DNA of 64,000 nt from Dactylosporangium sp. AC04546 (GTDB lineage Bacteria; Actinomycetota; Actinomycetes; Mycobacteriales; Micromonosporaceae), in the NCBI RefSeq assembly GCF_022095675.1, contig NZ_JAHYSG010000041.1, positions 29,062 to 93,061 of the forward strand, in the 5' to 3' direction. A program made the position numbers and the translations under genes. Within the stretch, counting starts at the first letter, position 1; each line of letters begins with the position of its first letter. Positions 31,760 through 39,390 of the stretch are shown piece by piece. The notes beneath the pieces are model-generated. The model was not told the DNA's origin, did no database searches, and saw only the letters and a list, made by a program, of their open reading frames with translations.

Positions 31760-33022
31760 CTACTTCTTCAGGGAGGCTGTCAGCGCCGTGGCGCCGTCGT
31801 CCAGGGACTTCTTGGCGTCGCCGAACAGGGCGCCGCGGAACGCGGTGACCCAGGGGCTCTGCGGGTCGTTGTAGGTGGCGTTGAAGTTCTTGGCGTAGGG
31901 GGTCTTGCCCTTGCCCATCAGGCTGTTGATCTTCACCACGCGCGGGTCGGACGAGGAGTACTTGTTCTCGGCCAGGTCGGTGCGCACCGGCACGCCCTTG
32001 CCCTTGGCCACGACCTCGACCTGGGCCTCGTCGCCGAGGGTCCAGGCCAGGAAGTCCCAGGCCTCGGCCGAGTGCTTGCTGGTCGCGCCGATGCCGATCG
32101 AGTCGCCGCCGACGAACGTGGACTCGCCGCCGGTCATGCCGCTGATCGGGGCCACGCCGAGCTTGAAGGTGGCCTTCTCCTCGATCAGGCCGAGCCACGC
32201 CGACGGCGCCGGCGCGATACCGATCTTGCCGCTCTGCAGCGCGCCGAGCCAGGTCGGGCCCGCCTCGTCCTTCGACGCCGGGGCCGCGACGCCCTCCTCG
32301 TAGAGCTTGCGGTACAGCGCGAAGACGTCCGACATCTCCTTGCCGTTGATCTTGCTCTCGGTGCCGTCCTCGTTCATGACGTCACCGCCGGCCGCCCACA
32401 CCGAGGGCCACAGCGTGAAGACGTTGCAGCCGCCGCAGTTGCCGCCGAAGTACGTGCCGTTGATGTCGCCGCCGAGCTTGTCGACCGCGCGGGCCGCTTC
32501 GGCGAACTCGGTCAGGTTGGCCGGCGCCTTCTCCGGGTCGAGGCCGGCCTGCTTGAACAGGTCCTTGTTGTACAGCATGACCGACATGTCGATGGTGTGC
32601 GGCACCGCGTAGTTCTTGCCCTTCCAGGTGCCGTTGCGGACGTGGGCCGGGGCGACCTTGTCCTTGACGGCGAGGGCGTTGAACTTGTCGGTGATGTCCA
32701 GCCAGAGGCCCTGCGACGCGTACTGGGGCGCGAACACGACGTCGGAGGCGAACAGGTCGGGCAGCGCCTTGGCGCCGGCGGCGGAGGCGAGCTTGGCCGG
32801 GTACTCCTCGTTGGGGTACGCCGTGACCTCCACCTTGTTCTTGTGCGTGGCGTTGTAGGCAGCGGCGTACGCCTTCGAGATGGACTCGGTGGCGGCCCGC
32901 GTCCAGAGCGTGATGGTGGCGCCACTGTCCGGTGAAGCGGACGTCGAGGGGGTGTCTTCGCCGCAGGCGGCTGCGCTCACGACGAGTAAGGCAGCAACGG
33001 TGCTACCGATCCAGCGTTTCAA
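31760..33022 (-). CDS. CUT1 sugar ABC transporter substrate-binding lipoprotein
   Basis: A 420-residue protein. TTG 33022 is chosen as start because GGAAGAG lies just upstream and KRWIGSTVAALLVVSAAACG follows as a lipoprotein signal with the lipidated Cys at about residue 20. The mature part is an extracellular family 1 binding protein (ATITLWTRAATESISKAYAA ... GKGVPVRTDLAENKYSS). It captures an oligosaccharide outside the membrane and delivers it to the two permeases. Context with a secreted DUF1680 enzyme suggests an arabinofuranose-containing sugar, which is inference. Confidence 0.87.
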   Translation of the reverse strand: MKRWIGSTVAALLVVSAAACGEDTPSTSASPDSGATITLWTRAATESISKAYAAAYNATHKNKVEVTAYPNEEYPAKLASAAGAKALPDLFASDVVFAPQYASQGLWLDITDKFNALAVKDKVAPAHVRNGTWKGKNYAVPHTIDMSVMLYNKDLFKQAGLDPEKAPANLTEFAEAARAVDKLGGDINGTYFGGNCGGCNVFTLWPSVWAAGGDVMNEDGTESKINGKEMSDVFALYRKLYEEGVAAPASKDEAGPTWLGALQSGKIGIAPAPSAWLGLIEEKATFKLGVAPISGMTGGESTFVGGDSIGIGATSKHSAEAWDFLAWTLGDEAQVEVVAKGKGVPVRTDLAENKYSSSDPRVVKINSLMGKGKTPYAKNFNATYNDPQSPWVTAFRGALFGDAKKSLDDGATALTASLKK

Positions 33023-33055
33023 GGTCTCTTCCCTTCCCAGATGACACACGATGCT

Positions 33056-33069
33056 TGTGAGCGTTCTCA
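33056..33069. promoter_or_regulatory. LacI-type operator TGTGAGCGTTCTCA
   Basis: A 14-bp imperfect dyad (5 of 7 pairs) with the central CG typical of LacI-family sites, located 34 bp before the TTG start of the binding protein and overlapping the end of the lacI-type gene. It suggests an internal regulated promoter for the transporter genes. Confidence 0.5.
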
Positions 33070-34086
33070 TTGCGCAAGACCTTTGGTGCTGTGGCGCACG
33101 ACGAGGCTGGGCGCCGACCGGTGGGTGCCGGCGCGGCGCACGCCCGTCGAGATCTGGGTGACCAGCAGGTTCAGGCTGTCGCGGCCGAGCTCGGCGAAGT
33201 CCTGCCGGACGGTGGTGAGCGGCGGTTGCAGGTACGGCGCCTCGGGCACGTCGTCGAAGCCGACCACGCTGACGTCCCGCGGCACGATCCGGCCGGACTC
33301 GTGCAGCGCCCGCAGTACACCGATGGCCATCTGGTCGTTGCCGCAGAACACGGCGGTGACCGACGGGTCGGCGGCCAGCCGGAGGCCGGCGGCGTGCCCG
33401 GACTGCGCGCTCCAGTCGCCCGGCAGCGGCCGCGGCACGGGCCGGCCGGCGTCCTCCAGCGCCGCCCGCCAGCCCGCCTCGCGCTCCCGCGCCTCGGGCC
33501 AGTCGGCCGGGCCGGCGACGTGGTGGACGGTCGGGTGGCCGAGCTCGATCAGGTGCCGGGTGGCCAGGGCGGCGCCGGCGGCGTTGTCGACCGCGACCAT
33601 TGGCACCTCCGGATGACTGTCGCCGTCGATGCCGACGGCGACGATGGGAACGTCGAGGGGGACCTGCCCGAGTGCCGTCCAGGCGGCCGCGACCGGCGCG
33701 AGCGTGACGATGCCCTCCACCGACTGCTCGCGCAGGCGGCGGATCGCCTCTCGTACCGATGCCACGTCCAGCTCCCGGGCGCTCGCGATGCTGACGAAGA
33801 AACCGGCCTCCCGGGCCGCCCGCTCGATGGCGTGCACCATGAACGACGGCCCGAACAGGGTCGTGTCGAACGTGACCAGCCCGATCGTCTGGGACCGGTT
33901 GGTCGCCAGGGTCCTGGCGGCGGCGTTGGGCTGGTAGTCGAGCTGCCGCATCGCCGCCAGGACCCGTTCCCTGGTCTCGGACCGCACGTTGGGATGGTCG
34001 TTGACCACCCGCGACACGGTCTGGTGGGAGACCCCGGCGAGGTTGGCGACATCCCGCATCGCCGGCGGCCTCCGCACCCCTGTCAT
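33067..34086 (-). CDS. LacI family transcriptional regulator
   Basis: A 339-residue protein. The N-terminal helix-turn-helix is MRDVANLAGVSHQTVSRVVN (about residues 9-28) with the hinge helix region YQPNAAARTLATNRSQ, then a periplasmic-binding-protein-like sugar domain ending SLVVRHSTKGLAQ. It lies directly upstream of the CUT1 transporter genes on the same strand and should repress them until a sugar binds. Two 15-bp direct repeats lie 12 bp before its start. Confidence 0.9.
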   Translation of the reverse strand: MTGVRRPPAMRDVANLAGVSHQTVSRVVNDHPNVRSETRERVLAAMRQLDYQPNAAARTLATNRSQTIGLVTFDTTLFGPSFMVHAIERAAREAGFFVSIASARELDVASVREAIRRLREQSVEGIVTLAPVAAAWTALGQVPLDVPIVAVGIDGDSHPEVPMVAVDNAAGAALATRHLIELGHPTVHHVAGPADWPEAREREAGWRAALEDAGRPVPRPLPGDWSAQSGHAAGLRLAADPSVTAVFCGNDQMAIGVLRALHESGRIVPRDVSVVGFDDVPEAPYLQPPLTTVRQDFAELGRDSLNLLVTQISTGVRRAGTHRSAPSLVVRHSTKGLAQ

Positions 34087-34097
34087 TGACAGTCCTT

Positions 34098-34127
34098 TTC
34101 TTCTGAGCCGACTTCTTCTGAGCCGAC
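34098..34127. repeat. 15-bp perfect tandem repeat before the lacI-type gene
   Basis: TTCTTCTGAGCCGAC occurs twice head to tail at 34098 and 34113. It sits in the 5' region of the regulator gene and may be a duplicated binding site or a slippage product. Confidence 0.7.
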
Positions 34128-34147
34128 GCCTTCGGCGCTTGGCCGAA

Positions 34148-34314
34148 CTAGAAGACCTTCACTTCCTCGCCGGCGACGGACCCGCCGAACGTGGGTAACC
34201 GATGGTCTGGGCCGCGGACGCCGACGTGGCGGTCAGCGTCACGGGCGCGCGGGATCCGGTGAGGACGGTCGTCAACGCGAGTGCCGGTCTGGGTCTCCAG
34301 CGGGGGTGTGGCAT
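34148..34314 (-). pseudogene. Remnant of a secreted carbohydrate-active protein
   Basis: A very strong ribosome binding site (AGGAGGTGA) precedes ATG 34314. The frame reads a basic signal-peptide-like start (MPHPRWRPRPALALTT ... SASAAQTIGYP) and stops at TGA 34159 after 51 codons. If one base were restored at IGYP, the reading would continue as TFGGSVAGEEVKVF to TAG 34148. AQTIGYPTF resembles the mature N-terminus of actinobacterial pectate lyases and arabinan-degrading enzymes. It follows the cytoplasmic DUF1680 gene by 21 bp. It looks like a decayed gene cut down to its two ends, but a 51-residue secreted peptide cannot be excluded. Confidence 0.5.
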
Positions 34315-34335
34315 CGCGTCACCTCCTAGTTCGGG

Positions 34336-36150
34336 TCAGGACGGGTTGGTGGGCAGCCAGATCCGCATCGTCGACGGGCCCCGGCGGGCCCAGCGGTGAT
34401 AGGGAACGAGGGGGATCACGACGGGATCGGGCTGTTCGGCGGTCTGGGGTTCGCCACGGTACGGCCAGCCGCCGTCGACGGGCAGGATCCGGCGGCCCTT
34501 CACCGCCGTGGCCTCAGGTGCGACGGACGTGTCGACGCGCAGCTCGTCGAGGGTGACGCCGTCCTCCTGGTCGACGGACTCGGCGCACATGACGACCGGC
34601 CCGACCTCGACGGCGGCGCACCCGCGCAGCGCGTCCGCGCGCGGGTCGGGAAACGTCCAGCGCGGACGCATGTTCAGCTCCAGGCGGATCTGCTGGTTCG
34701 GTTCGGTCACCTGGTACTGCCGGGTGCCCCCGCCGGCCCACTGCGGCACGCGCAGCGTGAGCGTCCGGGGCTCCGGCGGGGCCTCGACGACGGTGACGGT
34801 GACGGCGCCGTCGTCCGGGTAGCCGGTGGCGACGTCGAGCACCATGCCGCCGGCCTCGACCCGCATCGGCGCGTACTGGTGCAGCTGCACCCCGCCGTCG
34901 TCCTCGGTGACCAGGTAGGTGCCGAGCGAGGCGACGAGCCGGCCGACGTTGTTGAGGCAGCACGACACCTCGAACCACGGCGCCCGCGGCCCGCCGCCGA
35001 AGCGCAGTTGCTCACGGTCGAGCGGCAGGACCTCGGTCTGGGTGCGCTGGTGCAGGGTGTTGGCGTAGAAGAACGACCGGCCGTCGTCGGCGACCGCGGT
35101 CGCGACCAGGTTGTGCAGCACCCGCTCGACGATGTCGCCGTAGCGCAGCTCGCCGGTGGCCAGCAGCAGCCGGTGGGCCAGCATGATCGTGGCGACCCCG
35201 GCGCAGGTCTCGGAGTAGGCACGGTCGGGCGGCAGGGCCCAGTCGTCGCCGTAGCTCTCGTCGAGGTGCCGCGAGCCCATGCCGCCGGTGATGTGGGTGC
35301 GCCGCTCCAGGGTGCGGTCGAACTGCCGGGCCACCGCGGCGAGCAGGTCGTCGTCGCCGGTCTCCACGGCGACGTCGACCGCGCCGGCGGCCAGGTAGAG
35401 GGCGCGTACCGCGTGGCCGTGGAAGACCTCGCCGGTGCGCACCGGGATCGCGTCCTGGAAGTACCGCCACCCGAACTCGTGCTCGGGGAGGCTGCGGTGG
35501 CCGCGGCGCTCGACGAACTTGCGGGCCTGGTCGAGGTAGCGCTGCTCGCCGGTCACCCGGAACAGCTCCACGAGGCCGGTCTCGACCTCGGGGTGGCCGC
35601 AGAAGCCCTCGTCCGCGAAGCGCTCGCACACGTGGTCGGCGGCCCGGCGGGCGACGGCGAGCAGCTCGTCCGGCGCGGCACCGGTGCGGGCGCCGGCGAC
35701 GGCGGCCTGCAGGAAGTGCCCCACGCAGTACAGCTCGTGGCCGAAGTTGAAGTCCGCGTACCGCGGCGGCTGGCCGGGCCGGCCGTACGCCGTGTGCAGG
35801 TAGCCGTCGCCGGCCTGGGCGCCCGCGACGAGCGCGGTGAGCTCGGCCAGCTGCGCGGCGTGCGAGGTCCCGCCGGGCCGACCGGTCTCCCAGGACAGCG
35901 CCTCCATCAGCTTGTAGACCTCGGAGTCGGAGAACTCCCGGCCGCGCCGCACCGGGCTGATCGGCTCGACGAAGTTCCCCGTCCAGCCCAGCCGGTCCAG
36001 CCACGTGCGGGAATGCTCCACCGTGGCGGTGCCGTTGACCGCCTGGCGCTGCCCCCAGAACCCGCCGGTGATCCGCACCTGGTGCAGGCCGACGGGCCGC
36101 AGCGCGCCGCGTGTGGGCACGACCGGTCCCCGGATGGCTGTCACCGCCAC
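34336..36150 (-). CDS. GH127 (DUF1680) beta-L-arabinofuranosidase-like enzyme, cytoplasmic
   Basis: A 604-residue protein without a signal peptide. It shows YSETCAGVATIML and, later, FEVSCCLNNVGR. In the characterised Bifidobacterium enzyme the equivalent Glu and three Cys bind zinc and one Cys is the nucleophile, so all key residues are present. It should cut beta-L-arabinofuranosyl linkages from imported oligosaccharides. The N-terminus begins MAVTAIRGPVVPTRGALRPV at ATG 36150. Its promoter region contains a LacI-type dyad and the divergent gene encodes the matching LacI regulator. Confidence 0.87.
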   Translation of the reverse strand: MAVTAIRGPVVPTRGALRPVGLHQVRITGGFWGQRQAVNGTATVEHSRTWLDRLGWTGNFVEPISPVRRGREFSDSEVYKLMEALSWETGRPGGTSHAAQLAELTALVAGAQAGDGYLHTAYGRPGQPPRYADFNFGHELYCVGHFLQAAVAGARTGAAPDELLAVARRAADHVCERFADEGFCGHPEVETGLVELFRVTGEQRYLDQARKFVERRGHRSLPEHEFGWRYFQDAIPVRTGEVFHGHAVRALYLAAGAVDVAVETGDDDLLAAVARQFDRTLERRTHITGGMGSRHLDESYGDDWALPPDRAYSETCAGVATIMLAHRLLLATGELRYGDIVERVLHNLVATAVADDGRSFFYANTLHQRTQTEVLPLDREQLRFGGGPRAPWFEVSCCLNNVGRLVASLGTYLVTEDDGGVQLHQYAPMRVEAGGMVLDVATGYPDDGAVTVTVVEAPPEPRTLTLRVPQWAGGGTRQYQVTEPNQQIRLELNMRPRWTFPDPRADALRGCAAVEVGPVVMCAESVDQEDGVTLDELRVDTSVAPEATAVKGRRILPVDGGWPYRGEPQTAEQPDPVVIPLVPYHRWARRGPSTMRIWLPTNPS

Positions 36151-36155
36151 CGCCT

Positions 36156-36184
36156 CTCCGAAAAGCTCGAAAACCTTTTCGGAG
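36156..36184. promoter_or_regulatory. LacI-type operator in front of the GH127 gene
   Basis: CTCCGAAAA (36156-36164) and TTTTCGGAG (36176-36184) form a wide dyad; within it CGAAAA-CC-TTTTCG (36168-36181) is a tight 14-bp dyad. It lies 6-34 bp upstream of the GH127 start and shares GAAA(N)TTTTCGGAG with the site at 36282. Confidence 0.65.
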
Positions 36185-36281
36185 ATTCTGGCGGCCAGTT
36201 ACCGGTGTGTCAACGGTCGATTTCGGCCCCCGCCTCTGGATGGTCCACGTTGTGACGGCGGCGCCGATCCGGCTATGCTCG

Positions 36282-36296
36282 CCGAAATATTTTCGG
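36282..36296. promoter_or_regulatory. LacI-type operator in front of the lacI-type gene
   Basis: CCGAAA-TAT-TTTCGG, a 15-bp dyad 26 bp before GTG 36322. Its similarity to 36168-36184 implies that the same regulator controls both divergent genes. Confidence 0.65.
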
Positions 36297-36321
36297 AGGG
36301 CAGCAGCTCTCGGGGGGAAGT

Positions 36322-37356
36322 GTGGCTTCGGTGGGCAGGAAACGGGCGCAGGTCACGCTGACCGACGTCGCCAAGCGGGCGGGCGTGTCGGTGGCGACGG
36401 CGTCGAAGGCACTCAACGCCCGCGACGAGGTCGCCCCGGCGACCCGGCGCCGGGTGCAGCAGGCGGCCGAGGAGTTGTCGTTCCAGCCCAACGTGCTGGC
36501 CCGCGGCCTCATCTCGGGCAACACCCGCACGATCGGCCTACTGACCGACGAGCTGTCGGCGGCCCGGTTCGCGATCCCGGTCCTGCTCGGCGCCGAGAAC
36601 GCGCTGGGCAACGAGCAGATGAGCGTGCTGCTGTGCGACGCGCGCGGCGACGCGATCCGCCGCCAGCACTACATCCGCACGCTGCTGGCCCGGCAGGTCG
36701 ACGGCTTCATCATCCTGGGCGACGCCAACGACCTGCGCCCGTCGCTGACCCGCGACATCCCGGTCCCGGTCGTGTACGCGTACTGCGAGTCCGACGACCC
36801 GGCCGACCTGTCGGTGGTCGCCGACGACGCGGGCGGTGCCCGCCTGGCCGCCGAGCACCTGGTCTCGCTGGGCCGCCGCCGCATCGCCCACATCACCGGC
36901 GACCACTCGTACCGCGCGGCCCGCGACCGCGCCGCGGCGCTGACCGCGGTGCTGTCCGACGTCGGCCTGCCGCTGGTCGGTGAGCCGCTCTTCGGCCAGT
37001 GGTCGCAGCGCTGGGGCCGGCACGCCACGGCCCGCCTGATGGCCTCGCACCCGGACGTGGACGCGATCTTCTGCGGCAGCGACCAGATCGCCGCGGGCGT
37101 GACCGAGGCGCTGCGCGAGCTCGGCCGCACGGTCCCCGACGACGTGGCCGTGGTGGGCTACGACAACTGGGAGGTCTTCGCGGCCGAGTGCCGCCCGCCG
37201 CTCACGACGGTGGACCTCAACCTGGAGCAGCTCGGCGCGACGGCGGTCCAGCACCTGTTCGCGGCGCTGGACGGCGACCGCCACGGCGGCGTGATCCGCC
37301 AGCCGGGCCGCCTGGTCGTCCGCGAGTCCACGGGCGTGGCCCCCACTCCTCGCTGA
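36322..37356 (+). CDS. LacI family transcriptional regulator of the GH127 gene
   Basis: A 344-residue protein from GTG 36322 with a strong GGGGGGAAG ribosome binding site. The helix-turn-helix is LTDVAKRAGVSVATASKALN (about 13-32), followed by LARGLISGNTRTIGLLTDEL and a sugar-binding core (HITGDHSYRAARDRAAAL, DAIFCGSDQIAAGV). It is divergent from the GH127 gene, and matching dyads lie in front of both starts, so it is probably an arabinose-oligosaccharide-responsive repressor. Confidence 0.9.
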   Translation: MASVGRKRAQVTLTDVAKRAGVSVATASKALNARDEVAPATRRRVQQAAEELSFQPNVLARGLISGNTRTIGLLTDELSAARFAIPVLLGAENALGNEQMSVLLCDARGDAIRRQHYIRTLLARQVDGFIILGDANDLRPSLTRDIPVPVVYAYCESDDPADLSVVADDAGGARLAAEHLVSLGRRRIAHITGDHSYRAARDRAAALTAVLSDVGLPLVGEPLFGQWSQRWGRHATARLMASHPDVDAIFCGSDQIAAGVTEALRELGRTVPDDVAVVGYDNWEVFAAECRPPLTTVDLNLEQLGATAVQHLFAALDGDRHGGVIRQPGRLVVRESTGVAPTPR

Positions 37357-37418
37357 CCGGCCGCTCCCCGCCACCACCGGCCGCCCGCGGCACGGCCGTT
37401 CTGTTCGCGATCAACGCC

Positions 37419-37445
37419 GGCCGCTCCGGCCGCTCCGGCCGCTCC
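37419..37445. repeat. Three 9-bp GGCCGCTCC repeats
   Basis: Three perfect head-to-tail copies lie right before the left arm of the large inverted repeat at 37445-37500, in the gap after the lacI-type gene. Confidence 0.8.
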
Positions 37446-37500
37446 ATGATCGTGGGAAACATCTGGCTGCCATGACGACCAGATGTTTCCCACGATCATG
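37445..37500. repeat. Perfect 22-bp inverted repeat (stem-loop)
   Basis: The left arm (37445-37466) starts CATGATCGTGGG and ends ACATCTGG; the right arm (37479-37500) is its exact reverse complement around a 12-nt loop. This is the longest perfect hairpin in the window. It may end the lacI-type transcript, but its arms are less GC-rich than the nearby terminators and it could instead be a dispersed REP-like element. Confidence 0.8.
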
Positions 37501-37556
37501 AGCCGACCGTTCCGCCCGCCCTGCCGTTTTGACTGAAGTAGGCATTAGTTGGCGCT

Positions 37557-37570
37557 GGGAAGCGCTCTCT
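37557..37570. promoter_or_regulatory. LacI/ROK-type operator near the ROK promoter
   Basis: GGGAAGCGCTCTCT contains the AGCGCT core and half of the GAGAGCGCTCTC motif seen at 50183 and 50225. It sits 11 bp upstream of the -35 box. Confidence 0.4.
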
Positions 37571-37580
37571 GTTGGGAGTA

Positions 37581-37609
37581 TTGACTGGATCGTGGTGAAC
37601 GTCGATACT
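37581..37609 (+). promoter_or_regulatory. SigA-type promoter of the ROK gene
   Basis: TTGACT (37581-37586), 17-bp spacer, GATACT (37604-37609). It is close to the housekeeping consensus and predicts a transcript start near 37616, about 34 nt before ATG 37650. Confidence 0.7.
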
Positions 37610-37649
37610 CGGCGCAGGGAGTTTGACGTGGAGTAACGGAAACGGTGCC

Positions 37650-38834
37650 ATGTCGGTCCATGAGTCTCAGTCGTCGCAGCGGTCCGCCAACCGCGCGCGG
37701 GTCGTGCAGGCCCTCCGGCAGCACGGGGCGATGAGCCGCGGTGCGCTCGCCGAGATCGGGCTGTCGCGCTCGACCGTCGCCGGGGTCGTGGGCGAGCTGC
37801 TCGACGCCGGCACGGTGGTCGAGGTGGCCGACAGCCCGCGGCGGGACCGGGTCACCGGGCGACCGCCGGGGCTCGTGGCGCTCAACGGGCGGCTCGGCGC
37901 CGCCGTCGGGGTCGAGATCGCCAACGGGATCGTGCGGGTCGCGGTGTGCACGGTCGCGCGCGAGCTGCTCGTGCACGAGTCCGCGCCGGCCGACGACACC
38001 GGCTCCCCCGCGGAGACGCTGCGCATCGTCGACACGCTGATCGACAAGCTGCTCGCCGCGACCGGGTACGAGCGTCACCAGGTCATCGGCGCCGGCGTCG
38101 CCATGCCCGGGCCGATCCAGCGGCGGACCGGGCTGACCGGCCGGGCCTGCACACTCAAGCCGTGGGTCGGGCTCGACGCCCGGGCCGTGGCCGCCGGGGC
38201 GCTGGGCCTGCCGGTGCTCGCCGACAACGACGCCAACCTGGCCGCGCTCGCCGAGCTCACCTGGGGCGCGGCGCGTGGCCTGCGCGACTACGCCTACATC
38301 TACTCCGCCACCGGCATCGGGGCCGGCTTCGTGCTCAACGGGGCGCTGTACGTCGGCGCCAACGGTACCGCCGGGGAGATCGGCCACACCACGATCAACG
38401 AGGACGGTCTGGTGTGCGAGTGCGGCGGCCGCGGCTGCCTCAACACGCTCGCCAACCCCGACGCCATCACCCGGCAGCTCTGGCAGAGCCACCGGCGCCG
38501 CCCCTCCATCGAGGAGGTCATCCGGCTGGCGCACGACGGCGACGCCGGCTGCCGCCGGGTGCTGGCCGACGCCGGCACGCACATCGGCGTGGCCATGGCC
38601 AACATGTACAACCTGCTCGACCCCGAGCTCATCGTGCTCGGCGGCAACCTCGCCGCCGCCGGCGCGATCATCATCGACCCGCTCCGCCAGTCGATGATGC
38701 GCCGCGCGATCCACGCCGGAGAGGCCGTGCCCGCGGTCGTCGCCGGCGCGCTGGACCAGGAGGTGGTCGTCGTCATCGGCGCCGCCGCCGCGGTCCTGCG
38801 CGACGCCACCCGGTTCCCGCTGCCCACCGCCTGA
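37650..38834 (+). CDS. ROK family transcriptional regulator
   Basis: A 394-residue protein (ATG 37650; TTG 37623 is an alternative with little room after the promoter). The N-terminal winged helix-turn-helix is GAMSRGALAEIGLSRSTVAG (about 26-45). The ROK kinase-like domain has GVAMPGPIQRRTG, the signature ATGIGAGFVLNGALYVG, and the zinc motif CECGGRGCLN (Cys-x-Cys-x4-Cys). Such proteins act as sugar-responsive repressors. It precedes the CUT2 transporter operon by 557 bp of repeat-rich DNA and is the best candidate for its regulator. Confidence 0.88.
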   Translation: MSVHESQSSQRSANRARVVQALRQHGAMSRGALAEIGLSRSTVAGVVGELLDAGTVVEVADSPRRDRVTGRPPGLVALNGRLGAAVGVEIANGIVRVAVCTVARELLVHESAPADDTGSPAETLRIVDTLIDKLLAATGYERHQVIGAGVAMPGPIQRRTGLTGRACTLKPWVGLDARAVAAGALGLPVLADNDANLAALAELTWGAARGLRDYAYIYSATGIGAGFVLNGALYVGANGTAGEIGHTTINEDGLVCECGGRGCLNTLANPDAITRQLWQSHRRRPSIEEVIRLAHDGDAGCRRVLADAGTHIGVAMANMYNLLDPELIVLGGNLAAAGAIIIDPLRQSMMRRAIHAGEAVPAVVAGALDQEVVVVIGAAAAVLRDATRFPLPTA

Positions 38835-38887
38835 CCGAGCCACCACAGCACAGCCGCCCAACGGCACCGCGCGCCAACGCGGCGCCG

Positions 38888-38957
38888 CAACGCATCAGCA
38901 CTGATACATCAGCTCTGATACATCCGAAAAGATGCATCAAAAATGATGCATCAGCAA
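38888..38957. repeat. 14-bp iteron-like array
   Basis: Five units start at 38888, 38902, 38916, 38930 and 38944, exactly 14 bp apart. The core is TGATACATC in units 2-3 and GATGCATC in units 4-5; the first unit (CGCATC) is degenerate. TGATGCATCA at 38944-38953 is itself a perfect palindrome. The array is AT-rich against the surrounding sequence, which suggests protein binding, for example by the ROK regulator. Confidence 0.65.
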
Positions 38958-39045
38958 CGGTGGATCGGGGCGGCCACGCCGAGCAAGCCGAGCGGCCGGA
39001 GAGCGAAACGGCCGAGCGACCGAAACGGCCGGGGGCGAAACGGCC

Positions 39046-39119
39046 GAGCAAGCCGAGCGGCCGAGCAAGCCGAGCGGCCGAGCAAGCCGAGCGGCCGAGC
39101 AAGCCGAGCGGCCGAGCAA
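39046..39119. repeat. 17-bp tandem array GAGCAAGCCGAGCGGCC
   Basis: Perfect units start at 39046, 39063, 39080 and 39097, and a fifth begins at 39114; diverged copies extend the array to about 38979 and 39190. The period is not a multiple of three, so it is unlikely to be selected as protein. Confidence 0.85.
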
Positions 39120-39390
39120 ACGAACAGCCGAGCGGCCGAAGAAGCCGAGGCCGAGCAAGCCGAGCGGCCGAGCAAGCCCAAACGGCCGAGGAACGAACGA
39201 ACAGCACAGACGCACGCCGGAGCCGCCCGAGGCCGGCGTGAACGCAACGGCCAGAGCCGCAACGACCCTGGCCGCCCTGCCGCACACAGCGAAATGCGGG
39301 CATGACCACCGATCGCGGCGCCAACCGTGATCGATCGCCGAGGCCGCGAGCGCCAACTCGCGGCCCACTCCACCCTGAGGTGAAGGCCCC

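Larger units (their letters stand above)
38835..39390. other. 556-bp repeat-rich gap without a credible gene
   Basis: The gap between the ROK gene and the CUT2 operon contains, in order, a 14-bp iteron-like array (38888-38957), a degenerate 17-bp GAGCAAGCCGAGCGGCC array and its diverged flanks (about 38979-39190), and ordinary GC-rich sequence. Reading frames cross the array on both strands only because its 17-bp period lacks stop codons. Confidence 0.7.

Noticed and set aside
38888..38957. CRISPR array or replication origin at the 14-bp repeats
   Set aside because: The repeats have no unique spacers of CRISPR length and no cas, dnaA, rep or par genes are nearby.
38943..39305. Lys/Arg/Ala-rich frame through the 17-bp array
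   Set aside because: The repeat period is not a multiple of three, so the frame reflects the absence of stop codons in the array, not selection for protein.
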